From assembly GCA_045590855.1 (NCBI GenBank), contig JAZNRV010000077.1, positions 1 through 64,000 of the forward strand: a DNA stretch of 64,000 nucleotides, read 5' to 3'. The stretch's first letter is position 1. Each line of letters begins with the position of its first letter. This document shows, one piece after another, positions 35,101 through 43,550 of the stretch. Under the pieces are notes generated by a model. That model ran no database searches. It was not told the DNA's origin and saw only the letters and a list, made by a program, of their open reading frames with translations. Source of the stretch: RGIG3009 sp045590855. Its GTDB lineage: Bacteria > Bacillota > Clostridia > Oscillospirales > Acutalibacteraceae. A program made the translations under genes and the position numbers.

Positions 35101-35690
35101 TCTTGCAAAATATCACGCAAGCGCAACAAATTTTCTTCTGCCGAACGCAAACGACGCTCCGCTTCGTTTTTGCGGTAACGATATTTCGCAATGCCCGCCG
35201 CTTCTTCAAAAATTTCGCGGCGTTCATCGGATTTTGACGAAACAATTTCTTCAATACGGCCTTGCCCGATGATGGAATAGCCATCACGGCCCAAACCCGT
35301 ATCCATAAACAATAATTGGATATCTTTTAAGCGAACGGTAGCGTTATTGAGCAAATATTCACTTTCGCCCGAGCGATAATACCGACGTGTCACCTTGACG
35401 TCGTCGGCATCGAACATAAGCCAACGCTCGGAATTGTCAATCACCAACGACACTTCGGCATACCCCACCGATTTGCGCTTGGACGTTCCGTTAAAAATAA
35501 CGTCTTCCATTTTGGAACCACGCAAGGTTTTGCTGGATTGTTCACCCAGCACCCAACGCACGGCGTCACTGATGTTGGATTTTCCGCTTCCGTTTGGTCC
35601 GACAACCGCGGTGATGCCGCTGCCGAAAGAAAGCACCGTTTTGTCCGGAAACGATTTAAAGCCTTGTATTTCGAGTGATTTCAGAACCAT
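32109..35690 (-). CDS. smc: Chromosome partition protein SMC
   Basis: 1193 residues. N-terminal head with Walker A GPNGSGKSNI (~residue 32), coiled coil, hinge (~residues 510-660, GIHGPVSRLIHAEGTYALAI), second coiled coil, and C-terminal head with LSGGEKSLVATALLFAIL and Walker B CVLDEVEAALDD. ATPase of the SMC-ScpAB condensin. ATG at 35690 has GGGGGAAG upstream; the frame extends to 35729 into the previous gene. Clustered with ftsY and rnc as in Bacillus. Confidence 0.98.
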   Translation of the reverse strand: MVLKSLEIQGFKSFPDKTVLSFGSGITAVVGPNGSGKSNISDAVRWVLGEQSSKTLRGSKMEDVIFNGTSKRKSVGYAEVSLVIDNSERWLMFDADDVKVTRRYYRSGESEYLLNNATVRLKDIQLLFMDTGLGRDGYSIIGQGRIEEIVSSKSDERREIFEEAAGIAKYRYRKNEAERRLRSAEENLLRLRDILQELEERVGPLKQQSEKAKKYLEYASEKKGLEIGVWLNTMERSREILRELDSKLELARTQYDAAGAAIDTIEQQLEQSAEEGRALSAQMEQLRTEVGSKEEEAVRLLGNADLLRNDKSHNEENIARLRGELQEAEQGTLRLEETIATRNEEIEQKQQAIAECQRLQLDLAEEWATLQRNNEEVSGKIEELNNQIAECVAELSDLRVQSVTAESSLAEITLRLSQVTETLAARTAQREETVREKQACEEDLRALSEKTEELQNAVRGFEMRHASRTAKLETARHEADRLLLDVEEKQHRIRLLEEMERNLEGFSQSVKSVVKQSERGELRGIHGPVSRLIHAEGTYALAIETALGGAAQNIVCDREEDAKRGIEFLKKTNGGRATFLPIQTTKGTLLTEKGLENENGFVGIASSLVTVDSQYEQIARSLLGRIAVAEDLDYAVVIARKYGYRFRIVTLDGQVVNAGGSLTGGSHVKGAGLLSRRSEIERLQAEKASLAEKAEKAQEALKTLQEEVSAVSAQLSGAQGELSTATEDKIRVEGECHRLTEVAATLTAAVEECTREITELNRRSAEHRETIEKSAAQSQTVGVRKEELETEVTSLGGGRQKITEEREALSARIADQKLAVVALEKEIEGIREAIQELRSRQADQTGIRSATEQQIEQLLVRNKEYEEQAELLALQAAEMRRLAKEAGEQITALAAKRMQGEAQQTAWRQTSREKADERELAGREAARLEEKCAAAQKETETILNRLYEEYELTRSEAENYAAPIENMAEATRRLAELKNKIRALGSVNVDAIEEYKEVSERYEFLSEQVHDVEVSREELLKLIGDLTAQMKDMFLERFRQINEHFGEVFRDLFGGGNAELVLTDPNDILHSGIEMHAQPPGKVILNMDALSGGEKSLVATALLFAILKVTPSPFCVLDEVEAALDDVNVDRYAQYLRRMCRNTQFIVITHRRGTMEEADILYGVTMQEQGISKLLELRVSEVEAKLGISGNAQ

Positions 35691-35694
35691 GTTC

Positions 35695-36702
35695 TCACTT
35701 CCCCCAAATAATCTGCCTTGGCAAAACATTTTCGTCTGCCGCTATGGTTACCGCATACCCTGCTTTGGCAAAGGCGCGGATGTTTTCTTTTTTATGTCCC
35801 ACCATTTTGGAAAGGGCGGTGGGATGTACCCGCAGTACCGCAGAAGATTCTTTTTTCTCTTGCAACAAGGCAAGAGCTTTGTCACGATATATTCTGCCCT
35901 CGCACAGTTCCCGAAATGCCGGATGGAAAGGCCCGGCCAGGCAGTGCCCCGCCATTTCTTCTTCGGCATGTAAACCCATGCGAATTACCGGAATGTGCTG
36001 CTCCTCTTCAAAAAACACCAGCAATCGCGCACACAATGCTACCGCTTGTTCCAACGTTTGCGGTACGTAGTTTCCTTGCCGATATTCGACACCGAGCGGC
36101 GTGCCGTCAATTACCAAGGTGGGATACACGCGCACTTCATCGGGGCGTAATGCCGCCAAGGCTTGTGCTGTTTGTTTGTCGGTTTCGTCGGTAGAATCGG
36201 GCAAACCCGTCATCATTTGTAATCCGAGCGACATCCCCGCCTGTTTTATCAGCGCGGCGGACTTGCGCACGTGCTCGGCGGTATGTCCCCGTCCGCAGCG
36301 TGCAAGAACCCTGTCGTTCATGCTTTGGGCACCCAATTCCACGGTGGTCACACCGTAGCTTTTGAGAACTTGCAATATTTCCTCGTCCACCGCATCGGGA
36401 CGCGTGGATACGCGAATACCGAAAAAAACCCCGCTTTTAACAAACGGCGAAGCCGCTTGCAATAACGCTTCCATATCGCTACGCGGGATAGCGGTAAAAC
36501 TACCGCCGAAAAAAGCAATTTCTGCTTTTGCGTCGGGTGGCAACGTTTTGATTGCCGTTTGACACGCTGTTTGGATATCCAACGCGGACGGCATTTGTGC
36601 CGTTCCCGCTATGTGCCGCTGATTACAAAAAACACATTGATGAGGACACCCCGCATGCGGTACAAACAACGCAACATTATAATGCCTTTTTTTAGTCATC
36701 AT
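35695..36702 (-). CDS. Radical SAM protein, Elp3-like (rnc-smc locus family)
   Basis: 335 residues. The 4Fe-4S motif CPHQCVFC (CxxxCxxC, residues ~19-26) is followed by a TIM-barrel radical SAM domain with FFGGSFTAIPRSDMEALL and ELGAQSMNDRVLARCGRGHT, features of the Elp3/COG1243 group, but without an acetyltransferase domain. Family members between rnc and smc are common in clostridia; the substrate is unknown. It starts inside the end of rnc (11-nt overlap) with a poor Shine-Dalgarno, so it is probably translated by coupling. Confidence 0.88.
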   Translation of the reverse strand: MMTKKRHYNVALFVPHAGCPHQCVFCNQRHIAGTAQMPSALDIQTACQTAIKTLPPDAKAEIAFFGGSFTAIPRSDMEALLQAASPFVKSGVFFGIRVSTRPDAVDEEILQVLKSYGVTTVELGAQSMNDRVLARCGRGHTAEHVRKSAALIKQAGMSLGLQMMTGLPDSTDETDKQTAQALAALRPDEVRVYPTLVIDGTPLGVEYRQGNYVPQTLEQAVALCARLLVFFEEEQHIPVIRMGLHAEEEMAGHCLAGPFHPAFRELCEGRIYRDKALALLQEKKESSAVLRVHPTALSKMVGHKKENIRAFAKAGYAVTIAADENVLPRQIIWGK

Positions 36703-37381
36703 AGCCCATCAATTTGAGTGCTTCACGCGCGGCTTGTTGCTCGGCTTCTTTTTTGCTTTTTCCTTTGCCCGAACCAATGACGTTGGAATTTAAATGTACT
36801 TCCACATAAAATTGTTTGTTGTGGTCGGGACCACATTCTCCTTTGAGTTCGTATTCCAACTGTTCTTCGGGATTTTGCTGAACAATTTCTTGTAACTGCG
36901 TTTTGTAATCCCGAAAATGCGGTTTGCGTTGGTTGGAGAGTTCTTCTTTGATAAACGGTAAAATAAACGCTTCAGCTTGCTTTAAGCCACCATCCAAGTA
37001 CAAAGCCGCAATCACTGCTTCAAACGCATCTGCCAGCAGCGAGGCACGTTGTGCGCCACCGCCGCGCTGTTCGCCTTTGCCCAAGAGCAAATAGTCACCG
37101 AGATTGATTTTTTTAGCGTACGAACTAAGAGCTTTTTCACACACAAGCGAGGCACGCAAGCGTGTAAGTTCGCCTTCTTTTCCGGTTTCGTGCTCAAACA
37201 AATACCCGGCGGTAACAAACCCCAGCACCGAATCGCCCAAAAATTCCAAACGCTCGTTACTGTTTAGTTTACGATTACCTTCGTTTGCATACGAGGAATG
37301 CGTCAAGGCGGTTTCGAGCAAAGAGGGCTTTTGGAACGTATAGCCCAAAACTTTCATCATCTGTTTGGTTGTTTCTTGCAT
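36692..37381 (-). CDS. rnc: Ribonuclease III
   Basis: 229 residues: catalytic domain with NERLEFLGDSVLGFVTA (signature) and ADAFEAVIAALYLDGG (second acidic cluster), then a C-terminal dsRBD (DYKTQLQEIVQQ... GKGKSKKEAEQQAAREALKL). Processes rRNA and structured mRNAs. GAGGTG upstream of the ATG. Confidence 0.97.
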   Translation of the reverse strand: MQETTKQMMKVLGYTFQKPSLLETALTHSSYANEGNRKLNSNERLEFLGDSVLGFVTAGYLFEHETGKEGELTRLRASLVCEKALSSYAKKINLGDYLLLGKGEQRGGGAQRASLLADAFEAVIAALYLDGGLKQAEAFILPFIKEELSNQRKPHFRDYKTQLQEIVQQNPEEQLEYELKGECGPDHNKQFYVEVHLNSNVIGSGKGKSKKEAEQQAAREALKLMGYDD

Positions 37382-37408
37382 TGTTTGTCACCTCACTCGT
37401 TTTCTTGC

Positions 37409-37636
37409 TTAATCTTCAAAAGAAGCCACAATATCTTCCACAAACTCCCACGCGGCAACCGTTTCGGGGGAAAGGGCCGTACCATATTGTTCGCCGAGTA
37501 AGAACGCAATTTCTTCACAGTCGCGGGGATATAAATTGAGTTCATCCAACGAGGTTGCCAACGAGATATCTTCCTCGTCACAACCGAATCGGTCAATCAG
37601 CAGTTGTTTGAGTTGCTGCAACACCATCTGCTGCAC
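37409..37636 (-). CDS. Acyl carrier protein-like protein lacking the phosphopantetheine serine
   Basis: 75 residues, acidic, helical, at the position of acpP (plsX-acpP-rnc). Aligned without gaps to ACP, DELNLYPRDCEEIAFLLGEQ corresponds to the region EDLGADSLDVVELVMALEEE. The Ser that carries 4'-phosphopantetheine is Pro37 here, and neither flanking residue can substitute. It therefore cannot be a carrier in fatty-acid synthesis unless another residue is used; a true ACP must be encoded elsewhere. The gene overlaps the end of plsX by 44 nt if the GTG at 37636 is used, 35 nt if the ATG at 37627 is used; the GGGAG lies 3 or 12 nt upstream, respectively, so the start is not decided. Confidence 0.82.
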   Translation of the reverse strand: MQQMVLQQLKQLLIDRFGCDEEDISLATSLDELNLYPRDCEEIAFLLGEQYGTALSPETVAAWEFVEDIVASFED

Positions 37637-38642
37637 AATCTCCCTTCGTACTTTCGTTGCTTATTTCCTGCGTGATTTTATCAATCACACCCGTGCGGGC
37701 AAATTCAGCCGCTACGCGCACGGCGTTTTGAATGGCCAAAGCCTTGGAATTGCCATGCGCTTTAATTACCGGACGAGCCACACCAAGAAGCGGTGCACCG
37801 CCCGTTTCGGCAGTGGATAATTTCTTTTTAAGAGCCGCCAAATGCGGTTTGATAAGTAACGCGCCAATTTTGGTAAGTAAGTTGGTTAGGAATATACTTT
37901 TAACATAACCGAGTAACATATCGACGGTACCTTCCAAGGTTTTGAGCAACACATTGCCGGAAAAACCGTCTGCCACAATAACATCGGCCGCGCCGGACGG
38001 TACGTCACGGGCTTCGACGTTTCCGATGAAATTAAGAGAACTGTTTTTAAGCAATTCGTGTGTGGCTTGTTGCAGTTCGCCGCCCTTATGTTCTTCAGTG
38101 CCGACGTTGAGAAGTCCCACCGTTGCCGATTCACCGTTTTTCATAACATCGGACATGTACAAACTGCCCATCTGCGCAAATTGCAACAACATTTCGGGAC
38201 GACAATCCGCGTTAGCACCTGAATCGAGCAACATATACGGTCCGTTATCCGACGGTAACACCGCCGCCAATGCCGCACGCGAAACCCCTTTGATACGTTT
38301 GACCAAGAAAGTAGCACCCATCAACAAAGCACCGGTACTGCCCGCCGAAACAAAAGCATCTCCGCCGCCTTCTGCCAACAAACGCAACCCCACCGCCATG
38401 GTACATTCTTTGTGTTCGCGTAAAATGGTTTTGGGTTGTTCGTTCATGCCGATAACATCGGTGGCATGAACAATTTCGATATGTTCCAGCGACAAGGCTT
38501 GTTCGGCGGCTATTGTTTTGATTTCTTCCTCGTTACCAACCAAAACAACGTCTACACCATAGGCATCGCGTGCTTGCACCGCGCCTTTAATAACTTCTAA
38601 CGGGGCATAGTCGCCGCCGTAAGCATCGATAATGATTTTCAT
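37593..38642 (-). CDS. plsX: Phosphate acyltransferase PlsX
   Basis: 349 residues beginning MKIIIDAYGGDYAPLEVIKG; VSAGSTGALLMGATFLVKRI and LLDSGANADCRPEMLLQFAQ are PlsX motifs. Makes acyl-phosphate from acyl-ACP for phospholipid synthesis. The C-terminus is extended by ~15 low-complexity residues. Its 3' end overlaps the ACP-like gene. Confidence 0.97.
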   Translation of the reverse strand: MKIIIDAYGGDYAPLEVIKGAVQARDAYGVDVVLVGNEEEIKTIAAEQALSLEHIEIVHATDVIGMNEQPKTILREHKECTMAVGLRLLAEGGGDAFVSAGSTGALLMGATFLVKRIKGVSRAALAAVLPSDNGPYMLLDSGANADCRPEMLLQFAQMGSLYMSDVMKNGESATVGLLNVGTEEHKGGELQQATHELLKNSSLNFIGNVEARDVPSGAADVIVADGFSGNVLLKTLEGTVDMLLGYVKSIFLTNLLTKIGALLIKPHLAALKKKLSTAETGGAPLLGVARPVIKAHGNSKALAIQNAVRVAAEFARTGVIDKITQEISNESTKGDCAADGVAATQTTAD

Positions 38643-38654
38643 ATTGTTTCCTCC

Positions 38655-39959
38655 TCAAATGTAGAGTGACAATGCGGCCAAAGCACGTTCTGACAACGCT
38701 GCATAGCGTTCTTTTTTATCGCGAATGTGGTTTTCCAAGGGCGGTAACACACCAAAGTTGGCTCCCATAGGTTGAAAGTCCGTCACGGTAGTGTCACACA
38801 CATGGTGTGCCAACGCACCCATCATGGTCGTTGGCGGTAATATGAGCGGCGGCTGCGCGCGCAAAGCGCGTACCGCATTTTTGCCCGCTAAAATACCGCT
38901 GCTTGCCGATTCCATATACCCTTCCACACCGGTGATTTGCCCCGCAAAGAACAAATGCGGTGCCGTTTTCACTGCAAAAGTAGGTGCAAGTATGTTCGGG
39001 GAATTCAAAAACGTGTTACGGTGCATCACACCATACCGCATAAATTCTGCGTTGTGCAATGCCGGTATCATGGAAAACACACGTTTTTGTTCGTGAAATT
39101 TGAGGTTTGTTTGGAATCCCACCAAGTTGTACAATGTACCTGCCGCATTTTCAGCACGTAATTGCAACACGGCCCACGGACGGTGTCCTGTACGCGGGTC
39201 ACGCAGTCCCACGGGTTTCATGGGGCCGAAGCGAATAGAATCTGCACCACGGCGCGCCAAAATTTCAATCGGCATACAACCCTCGTATACCGGCGGAACA
39301 TCAAAGCCGTGTAACAAAGCAAGTTCTGCTGTGGTTAGCGCCGCGTGAAAAGCCTCGTATTCTTCTTTGTTCATCGGGCAGTTGATATAGTCGCCTTGTC
39401 CGCTTTCTTCCCGACCGTAGCGAGAAGCACGAAACGAGAGAGCGGGGTCAATGCTTTCTGCCGTGACAATCGGTGCCGCTGCATCGTAAAAACTCAACGC
39501 ATCGCCAAACCGAGCAATAATATCGTTTGCCAAAGCATCCGCCGTCAGCGGTCCGGTAGCCACCACCGTTACACCGTCTTGCGGCAACGTGGTAACTTCC
39601 TTTTCCACCACCGTAATCAAGGGATGACTGCGAATTTTTTCGGTTACTTGTTTGGAAAAATCATCGCGGTCTACTGCCAAGGCGCCACCGGCGGGTACCG
39701 CACAACTGCGGGCGGTTGACACACACAGCGAACCGAGACGCGCCATTTCTTCTTTTAGTAACCCTGCGGCACTTTCGAGCCGCGCGGCTTTGAGAGAGTT
39801 GGAGCAAACAAGTTCTGCCAACAGCGGGCTGTGATGAGCCGGTGTGTAACGATGCGGCTTCATTTCCACCAAGGTAACTTCTACCCCTTCGTTAGCTGCC
39901 GCCCATGCCGCTTCGCAGCCGGCCAATCCGCCGCCGATTACCGTGATATGCTCACTCAT
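38655..39959 (-). CDS. trmFO: tRNA U54 methyltransferase TrmFO (folate/FAD dependent)
   Basis: 434 residues. N-terminal dinucleotide-binding motif VIGGGLAGCEAAWAAANEGV, then VELVCSNSLKAARLESAAGL-type region and the C-terminal FAGQITGVEGYMESASSGIL. Forms m5U54 in tRNA using methylene-THF. Its ATG overlaps the topA stop by 8 nt (ATGAGTGA). Confidence 0.97.
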   Translation of the reverse strand: MSEHITVIGGGLAGCEAAWAAANEGVEVTLVEMKPHRYTPAHHSPLLAELVCSNSLKAARLESAAGLLKEEMARLGSLCVSTARSCAVPAGGALAVDRDDFSKQVTEKIRSHPLITVVEKEVTTLPQDGVTVVATGPLTADALANDIIARFGDALSFYDAAAPIVTAESIDPALSFRASRYGREESGQGDYINCPMNKEEYEAFHAALTTAELALLHGFDVPPVYEGCMPIEILARRGADSIRFGPMKPVGLRDPRTGHRPWAVLQLRAENAAGTLYNLVGFQTNLKFHEQKRVFSMIPALHNAEFMRYGVMHRNTFLNSPNILAPTFAVKTAPHLFFAGQITGVEGYMESASSGILAGKNAVRALRAQPPLILPPTTMMGALAHHVCDTTVTDFQPMGANFGVLPPLENHIRDKKERYAALSERALAALSLYI

Positions 39960-42045
39960 TGTTTTTTCCTTTTCCTACCTTTTCATAGCCGCAACCGTCG
40001 GTCAAACAAACCACTCCGCCACCGCGGCCTTTGCGCTTGAACAACGTTTTGCCGCATTGCGGGCAAACGTGCGCCGTGGGTTCATTCCACGTAACGAAAT
40101 CACATTTGGGATAATTTTCGCAACCGAAAAACTTGCGGTTTTTCTTTGATTTTTTCGCCAAAATATTGCCGCCGCATTTGGGGCAAACCCCTGCGGTTCT
40201 GTCTACCAAGGGTTTGGTGTTTTTGCAATCGGGATATCCGGGACAAGCCAAAAACTTGCCGAAACGACCGGTTTTAATCACCATTTGACGTCCGCATTTG
40301 TCGCAAACCTCTTCACTTTGTTCTTCCGGCACTTTAAGGCGTTCACCCGAAAGCGTTTGTTCGGCTTTTTGCAACGTTTTTGAAAAATCGTCATAAAAAC
40401 GGGTGAGCGTTTGTACCCAATCACTGGTTCCCGATTCGACATCGTCCAACTGCCGTTCCATGTTGGCAGTAAATTCGGTATCTACAATTTCGGGGAATTG
40501 TTCTTTCATCCACTGTGTGGTAACTTCGCCCAGTGCGGTGGGTTTTAACGATTTGCCCTCGCGCTCAATGTATTCACGCGCCAAAATCGTACTAATGGTG
40601 GTGGCATAGGTAGACGGGCGGCCAATGCCGTTTTCCTCCAATGTTTTAATGAGCGTGGCTTCGTTGTACCGTGCGGGAGGCTGCGTGAAATGTTGACTGC
40701 TTTGCAAATCTTGCAGTGTCAGCACATCGCCTTCTTTAAGAATAGGTAAGGCTCCGTCTTCTTCGTCTTCCTCGTCCTTGCCTTCTACGTACAACACGGT
40801 GTAACCGTCGAAACGTACGGTATAACCGGACGATTTAAACAAATATTCACCGGCGGCAATTTCCGCTTGGCACGTATCTTGCACGCAATTTGCCATCAAA
40901 CTGGCAATAAAGCGTTCCCAAATCAGTTTATACAGCCGATATTGGTCACCACTTAAAAACGGTTTTACCATGTCGGGTGTCAGCGAGGGCACCGACGGAC
41001 GAATGGCTTCGTGCGCGTCCTGTGCGCCTTTGCGCGTTTTGTAATACCGCGCTTTTTCCGGTAAATACGCATTACCGTAGCGTTCCACGATATACGCATT
41101 ACCCTCGCGACGCGCATCTTCCGAAATACGAAGCGAGTCGGTACGCATATACGTAATCAAACCCATGGCACCGCGTTCGCCCAGTTCGACACCTTCGTAC
41201 AACTCTTGCGCCGCTTTCATGGTGCGCTTGGAGGCAAACCCCAGTTTTCGGCTGGCTTCTTGCTGCAACGTTGACGTAATAAACGGAGGCGCGGGAGAAA
41301 TTTTGCGTTCACCACGTTTGACCGATGCCACAGTAAACGTTTGCGGGCGAATGGCCGCGAGTGCTGCATCGGCTTGTTCTTGATTGCATAATTTAAGTTT
41401 GTTTTTGCCCTTTTTATACAATTGTGCTTTAAAGGCCTTTCCGCGGGGAGAAAGCGAAAGTTTTGCTTCGATATTCCAATATTCTTCCGAAACAAAAGCG
41501 CGAATTTCTTCTTCGCGATCCACAATCATGGCCACAACCGCAGACTGCACACGTCCCGCCGACAAACCTTTGCGGATTTTTTTCCATAAAAACGGGCTGA
41601 TACGATACCCCACCAAGCGGTCTAACACACGACGTGCTTGTTGGGCATTAACCAAATCCATGTTGACACAACGCGGTGCCGCCATACCTTGCGCCACACC
41701 GCTTTTGGTAATTTCGTTAAACGTAACGCGATTGTTTTCGCTCAAATCGGTTTTGAGCATTTGCGCCAAGTGCCAAGAAATGGCTTCTCCCTCGCGGTCC
41801 GGGTCGGTTGCCAAAAAGACACCGTCACTCGCCGCCGCTTTCGCTTTAAGCTGGCGAATCAACGCCGATTTCCCCGCAATATCCACGTACCGCGGACGAA
41901 ATCCTTTTTCTACGTCCACGCCAAGCAGGCTTTTGGGCAAATCGCGAATATGTCCCATGGAGGCCATAACTTCATAGCCTTCACCCAAATATTTCTGTAT
42001 GGTTTTGGCTTTTGCGGGAGATTCCACAATAACCAACTTTGACAT
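39952..42045 (-). CDS. topA: DNA topoisomerase I
   Basis: 697 residues. Toprim domain (KLVIVESPAKAKTIQKYL; DPDREGEAISWHL), active-site Tyr in GLITYMRTDSLRIS (~residue 298), and three C-terminal Cys4 zinc ribbons (CDKCGRQM..., CPKCGGNI..., CPQCGKTL...). Relaxes negative supercoils. The ATG at 42045 has AAGGTG upstream; a 276-bp inverted-repeat element ends 19 bp before it and would form the 5' UTR. Confidence 0.98.
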   Translation of the reverse strand: MSKLVIVESPAKAKTIQKYLGEGYEVMASMGHIRDLPKSLLGVDVEKGFRPRYVDIAGKSALIRQLKAKAAASDGVFLATDPDREGEAISWHLAQMLKTDLSENNRVTFNEITKSGVAQGMAAPRCVNMDLVNAQQARRVLDRLVGYRISPFLWKKIRKGLSAGRVQSAVVAMIVDREEEIRAFVSEEYWNIEAKLSLSPRGKAFKAQLYKKGKNKLKLCNQEQADAALAAIRPQTFTVASVKRGERKISPAPPFITSTLQQEASRKLGFASKRTMKAAQELYEGVELGERGAMGLITYMRTDSLRISEDARREGNAYIVERYGNAYLPEKARYYKTRKGAQDAHEAIRPSVPSLTPDMVKPFLSGDQYRLYKLIWERFIASLMANCVQDTCQAEIAAGEYLFKSSGYTVRFDGYTVLYVEGKDEEDEEDGALPILKEGDVLTLQDLQSSQHFTQPPARYNEATLIKTLEENGIGRPSTYATTISTILAREYIEREGKSLKPTALGEVTTQWMKEQFPEIVDTEFTANMERQLDDVESGTSDWVQTLTRFYDDFSKTLQKAEQTLSGERLKVPEEQSEEVCDKCGRQMVIKTGRFGKFLACPGYPDCKNTKPLVDRTAGVCPKCGGNILAKKSKKNRKFFGCENYPKCDFVTWNEPTAHVCPQCGKTLFKRKGRGGGVVCLTDGCGYEKVGKGKNNE

Positions 42046-42064
42046 GCTTTTCACCTTATCTTTC

Positions 42065-42340
42065 TAGGGTGGCAAGACTCGAATCTTGCCACGGTTTCGC
42101 GCGCCGCTTTTGTCCGTGCGGCTTTACGCTTATTTTGCAAGGCGGCAGCCTTGCGGCAAATTTCGCGCTTTGCCGCACAAAAAATTCGGCGGCAGAAACG
42201 CTTTGCTCTTACAAACAGAAAAATTGTTGTTTCGCCTAAGCCGCGAAGCGCCATAATCCTTGCGGATTACAAGCGACAAGGCAACGGCGAGAGACATTTA
42301 TCGTTTGTAAGACGTGACAAGTTCAAATCTTGTCACCCTA
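42065..42340. mobile_element. Non-coding inverted-repeat element A (MITE-like), upstream of topA
   Basis: 276 bp with no gene. Ends are imperfect inverted repeats (~27 bp) reading TAGGGTGRCAAGAYT inward. Each end folds on itself: GTGGCAAGA/TCTTGCCAC (42069-42092) and GTGACAAG/CTTGTCAC (42314-42336), with loops of TTCRART type that mimic a tRNA T-arm. Inside are GCAAGGC/GCCTTGC, AATCC/GGATT and CTTACAAAC...GTTTGTAAG pairings. The right end contains the dprA stop codon. Its length and end motif match element B (44371-44648). No transposase in the window. Confidence 0.6.
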
Positions 42341-43550
42341 TACGAGAATATCGTTTTCCGGGATAACTTTTTACGCAACCGAACAATTCCAGTTCCGTTA
42401 GTGCCGCAAAAACTTTTCCGGTCGGTAAACCGGTAACAGCACACAACCATTCGGCTGTTTGAGGAGATTCCGTCAGCGTTTCAAACACTTGTTTTGCTGT
42501 CGGTGTTGCAGTTTGCGGGCATGAAACCGACGGTTCAAACGTTATCGGTGTGGCATCTGCTACGCGCCGATGCGAAATCGGTGCTTTTGAAGGGAATGGA
42601 GGCTTGTTGAGCACAAATTGATAGTATGCCTCTTGTGCGGTATTCGCTTCGTCCTCTTGCAGTGTACCACGACAACGATATTGATATTCCCCCAAAATCT
42701 CACCGGCGCGCGTTACCATGGTGGCACCATCTTTGATGAGTGCATTGGAACCTACGCTTTCCGGCGACAAAGCATTACCGGGAACCGCAAAAACATCGCG
42801 GTTTTGTTCGCGCGCCGTACGCGCGGTAATCAGCGCACCGCTTATTTCGGGTGCTTCCACCACACAAAGTCCCCAAGACAATCCGCTTATCAAGCGGTTA
42901 CGCACTTGATAATGGTAAGAATGTCCCGGAGTATCCGGTGGATATTCCGTAATGATTGCTCCGTTGTTTTCCAAAACATTTCGGCGCATTTTTTGTGTGC
43001 TTTTGGGATATTCCACATTAAGACCGCAGGGTTTTATGACCACCGTGGTACCACCGGCGTACAATGCACCTTCGTGCGCGGCGCAGTCAATACCCCTGGC
43101 ACCGCCGCTGACAACAATACACCCCGCGGCGGCTAAACCCGCCGCAATGCCACCCGCCACGGTTTTGCCGTAGGTTGTACATTCACGCGTGCCGACTATG
43201 CCGACAGAAGGTGTTGCCGTGGCATCAAAGTCGGGCAACAAACCTTGTCCGTACAAGACAAGCGGTGGAGAATATAATTGTCGCAGCACCTCCGGATACA
43301 AATCGTCATCGGGTGTAAGGTACCAACCTATTTTAGCACTGCGTTCAAGAATCTTTTGTGCTGTGGCAAGGGATTTGTTACACAAATTTTCTGTTGTTTT
43401 TTCGCCGAGCCCTACTTGGGACAAAGCCTCTTTATCGGCGACATAAATTTCTTTTGGAGAGGAAAACCGATTTGACAACATCGGCACAGCTGAACTGCCT
43501 TGACCCACGGCTTGTTGCAACCATACCCAGTATACCGCATTATCCGTCAC
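42333..43550 (-). CDS. dprA: DNA-processing protein DprA
   Basis: 405 residues: N-terminal SAM-like/HhH part, Rossmann-like DprA fold with SVGIVGTRECTTYGKTVAGG, VVSGGARGIDCAAHEGAL, NRLISGLSWGLCVVEAPEIS and TARTAREQNRDVFAVPG, and a C-terminal winged helix (~residues 345-400). Loads RecA on incoming ssDNA during transformation. The start is placed at GTG 43548-43550, with AAGGTGG 8 nt upstream and inside the end of the preceding gene; longer forms are possible. Its stop codon lies within element A. Confidence 0.93.
   Translation of the reverse strand: MTDNAVYWVWLQQAVGQGSSAVPMLSNRFSSPKEIYVADKEALSQVGLGEKTTENLCNKSLATAQKILERSAKIGWYLTPDDDLYPEVLRQLYSPPLVLYGQGLLPDFDATATPSVGIVGTRECTTYGKTVAGGIAAGLAAAGCIVVSGGARGIDCAAHEGALYAGGTTVVIKPCGLNVEYPKSTQKMRRNVLENNGAIITEYPPDTPGHSYHYQVRNRLISGLSWGLCVVEAPEISGALITARTAREQNRDVFAVPGNALSPESVGSNALIKDGATMVTRAGEILGEYQYRCRGTLQEDEANTAQEAYYQFVLNKPPFPSKAPISHRRVADATPITFEPSVSCPQTATPTAKQVFETLTESPQTAEWLCAVTGLPTGKVFAALTELELFGCVKSYPGKRYSRIG

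Noticed and set aside
34147..35178. 343-codon plus-strand open frame opposite smc
   Set aside because: Antisense shadow of the SMC coiled coil: Ser-rich low-complexity translation, no ribosome binding site, and no family resemblance; the minus-strand gene is certain.
42065..42340. A tRNA split by an intron, because TAGGGTG and CACCCTA at the two ends could pair as an acceptor stem and the ends carry T-loop-like sequences
   Set aside because: Both ends carry the same T-arm-like hairpin in inverted orientation, there is no D-arm or anticodon arm, and element B shows the same design; terminal inverted repeats explain it better.
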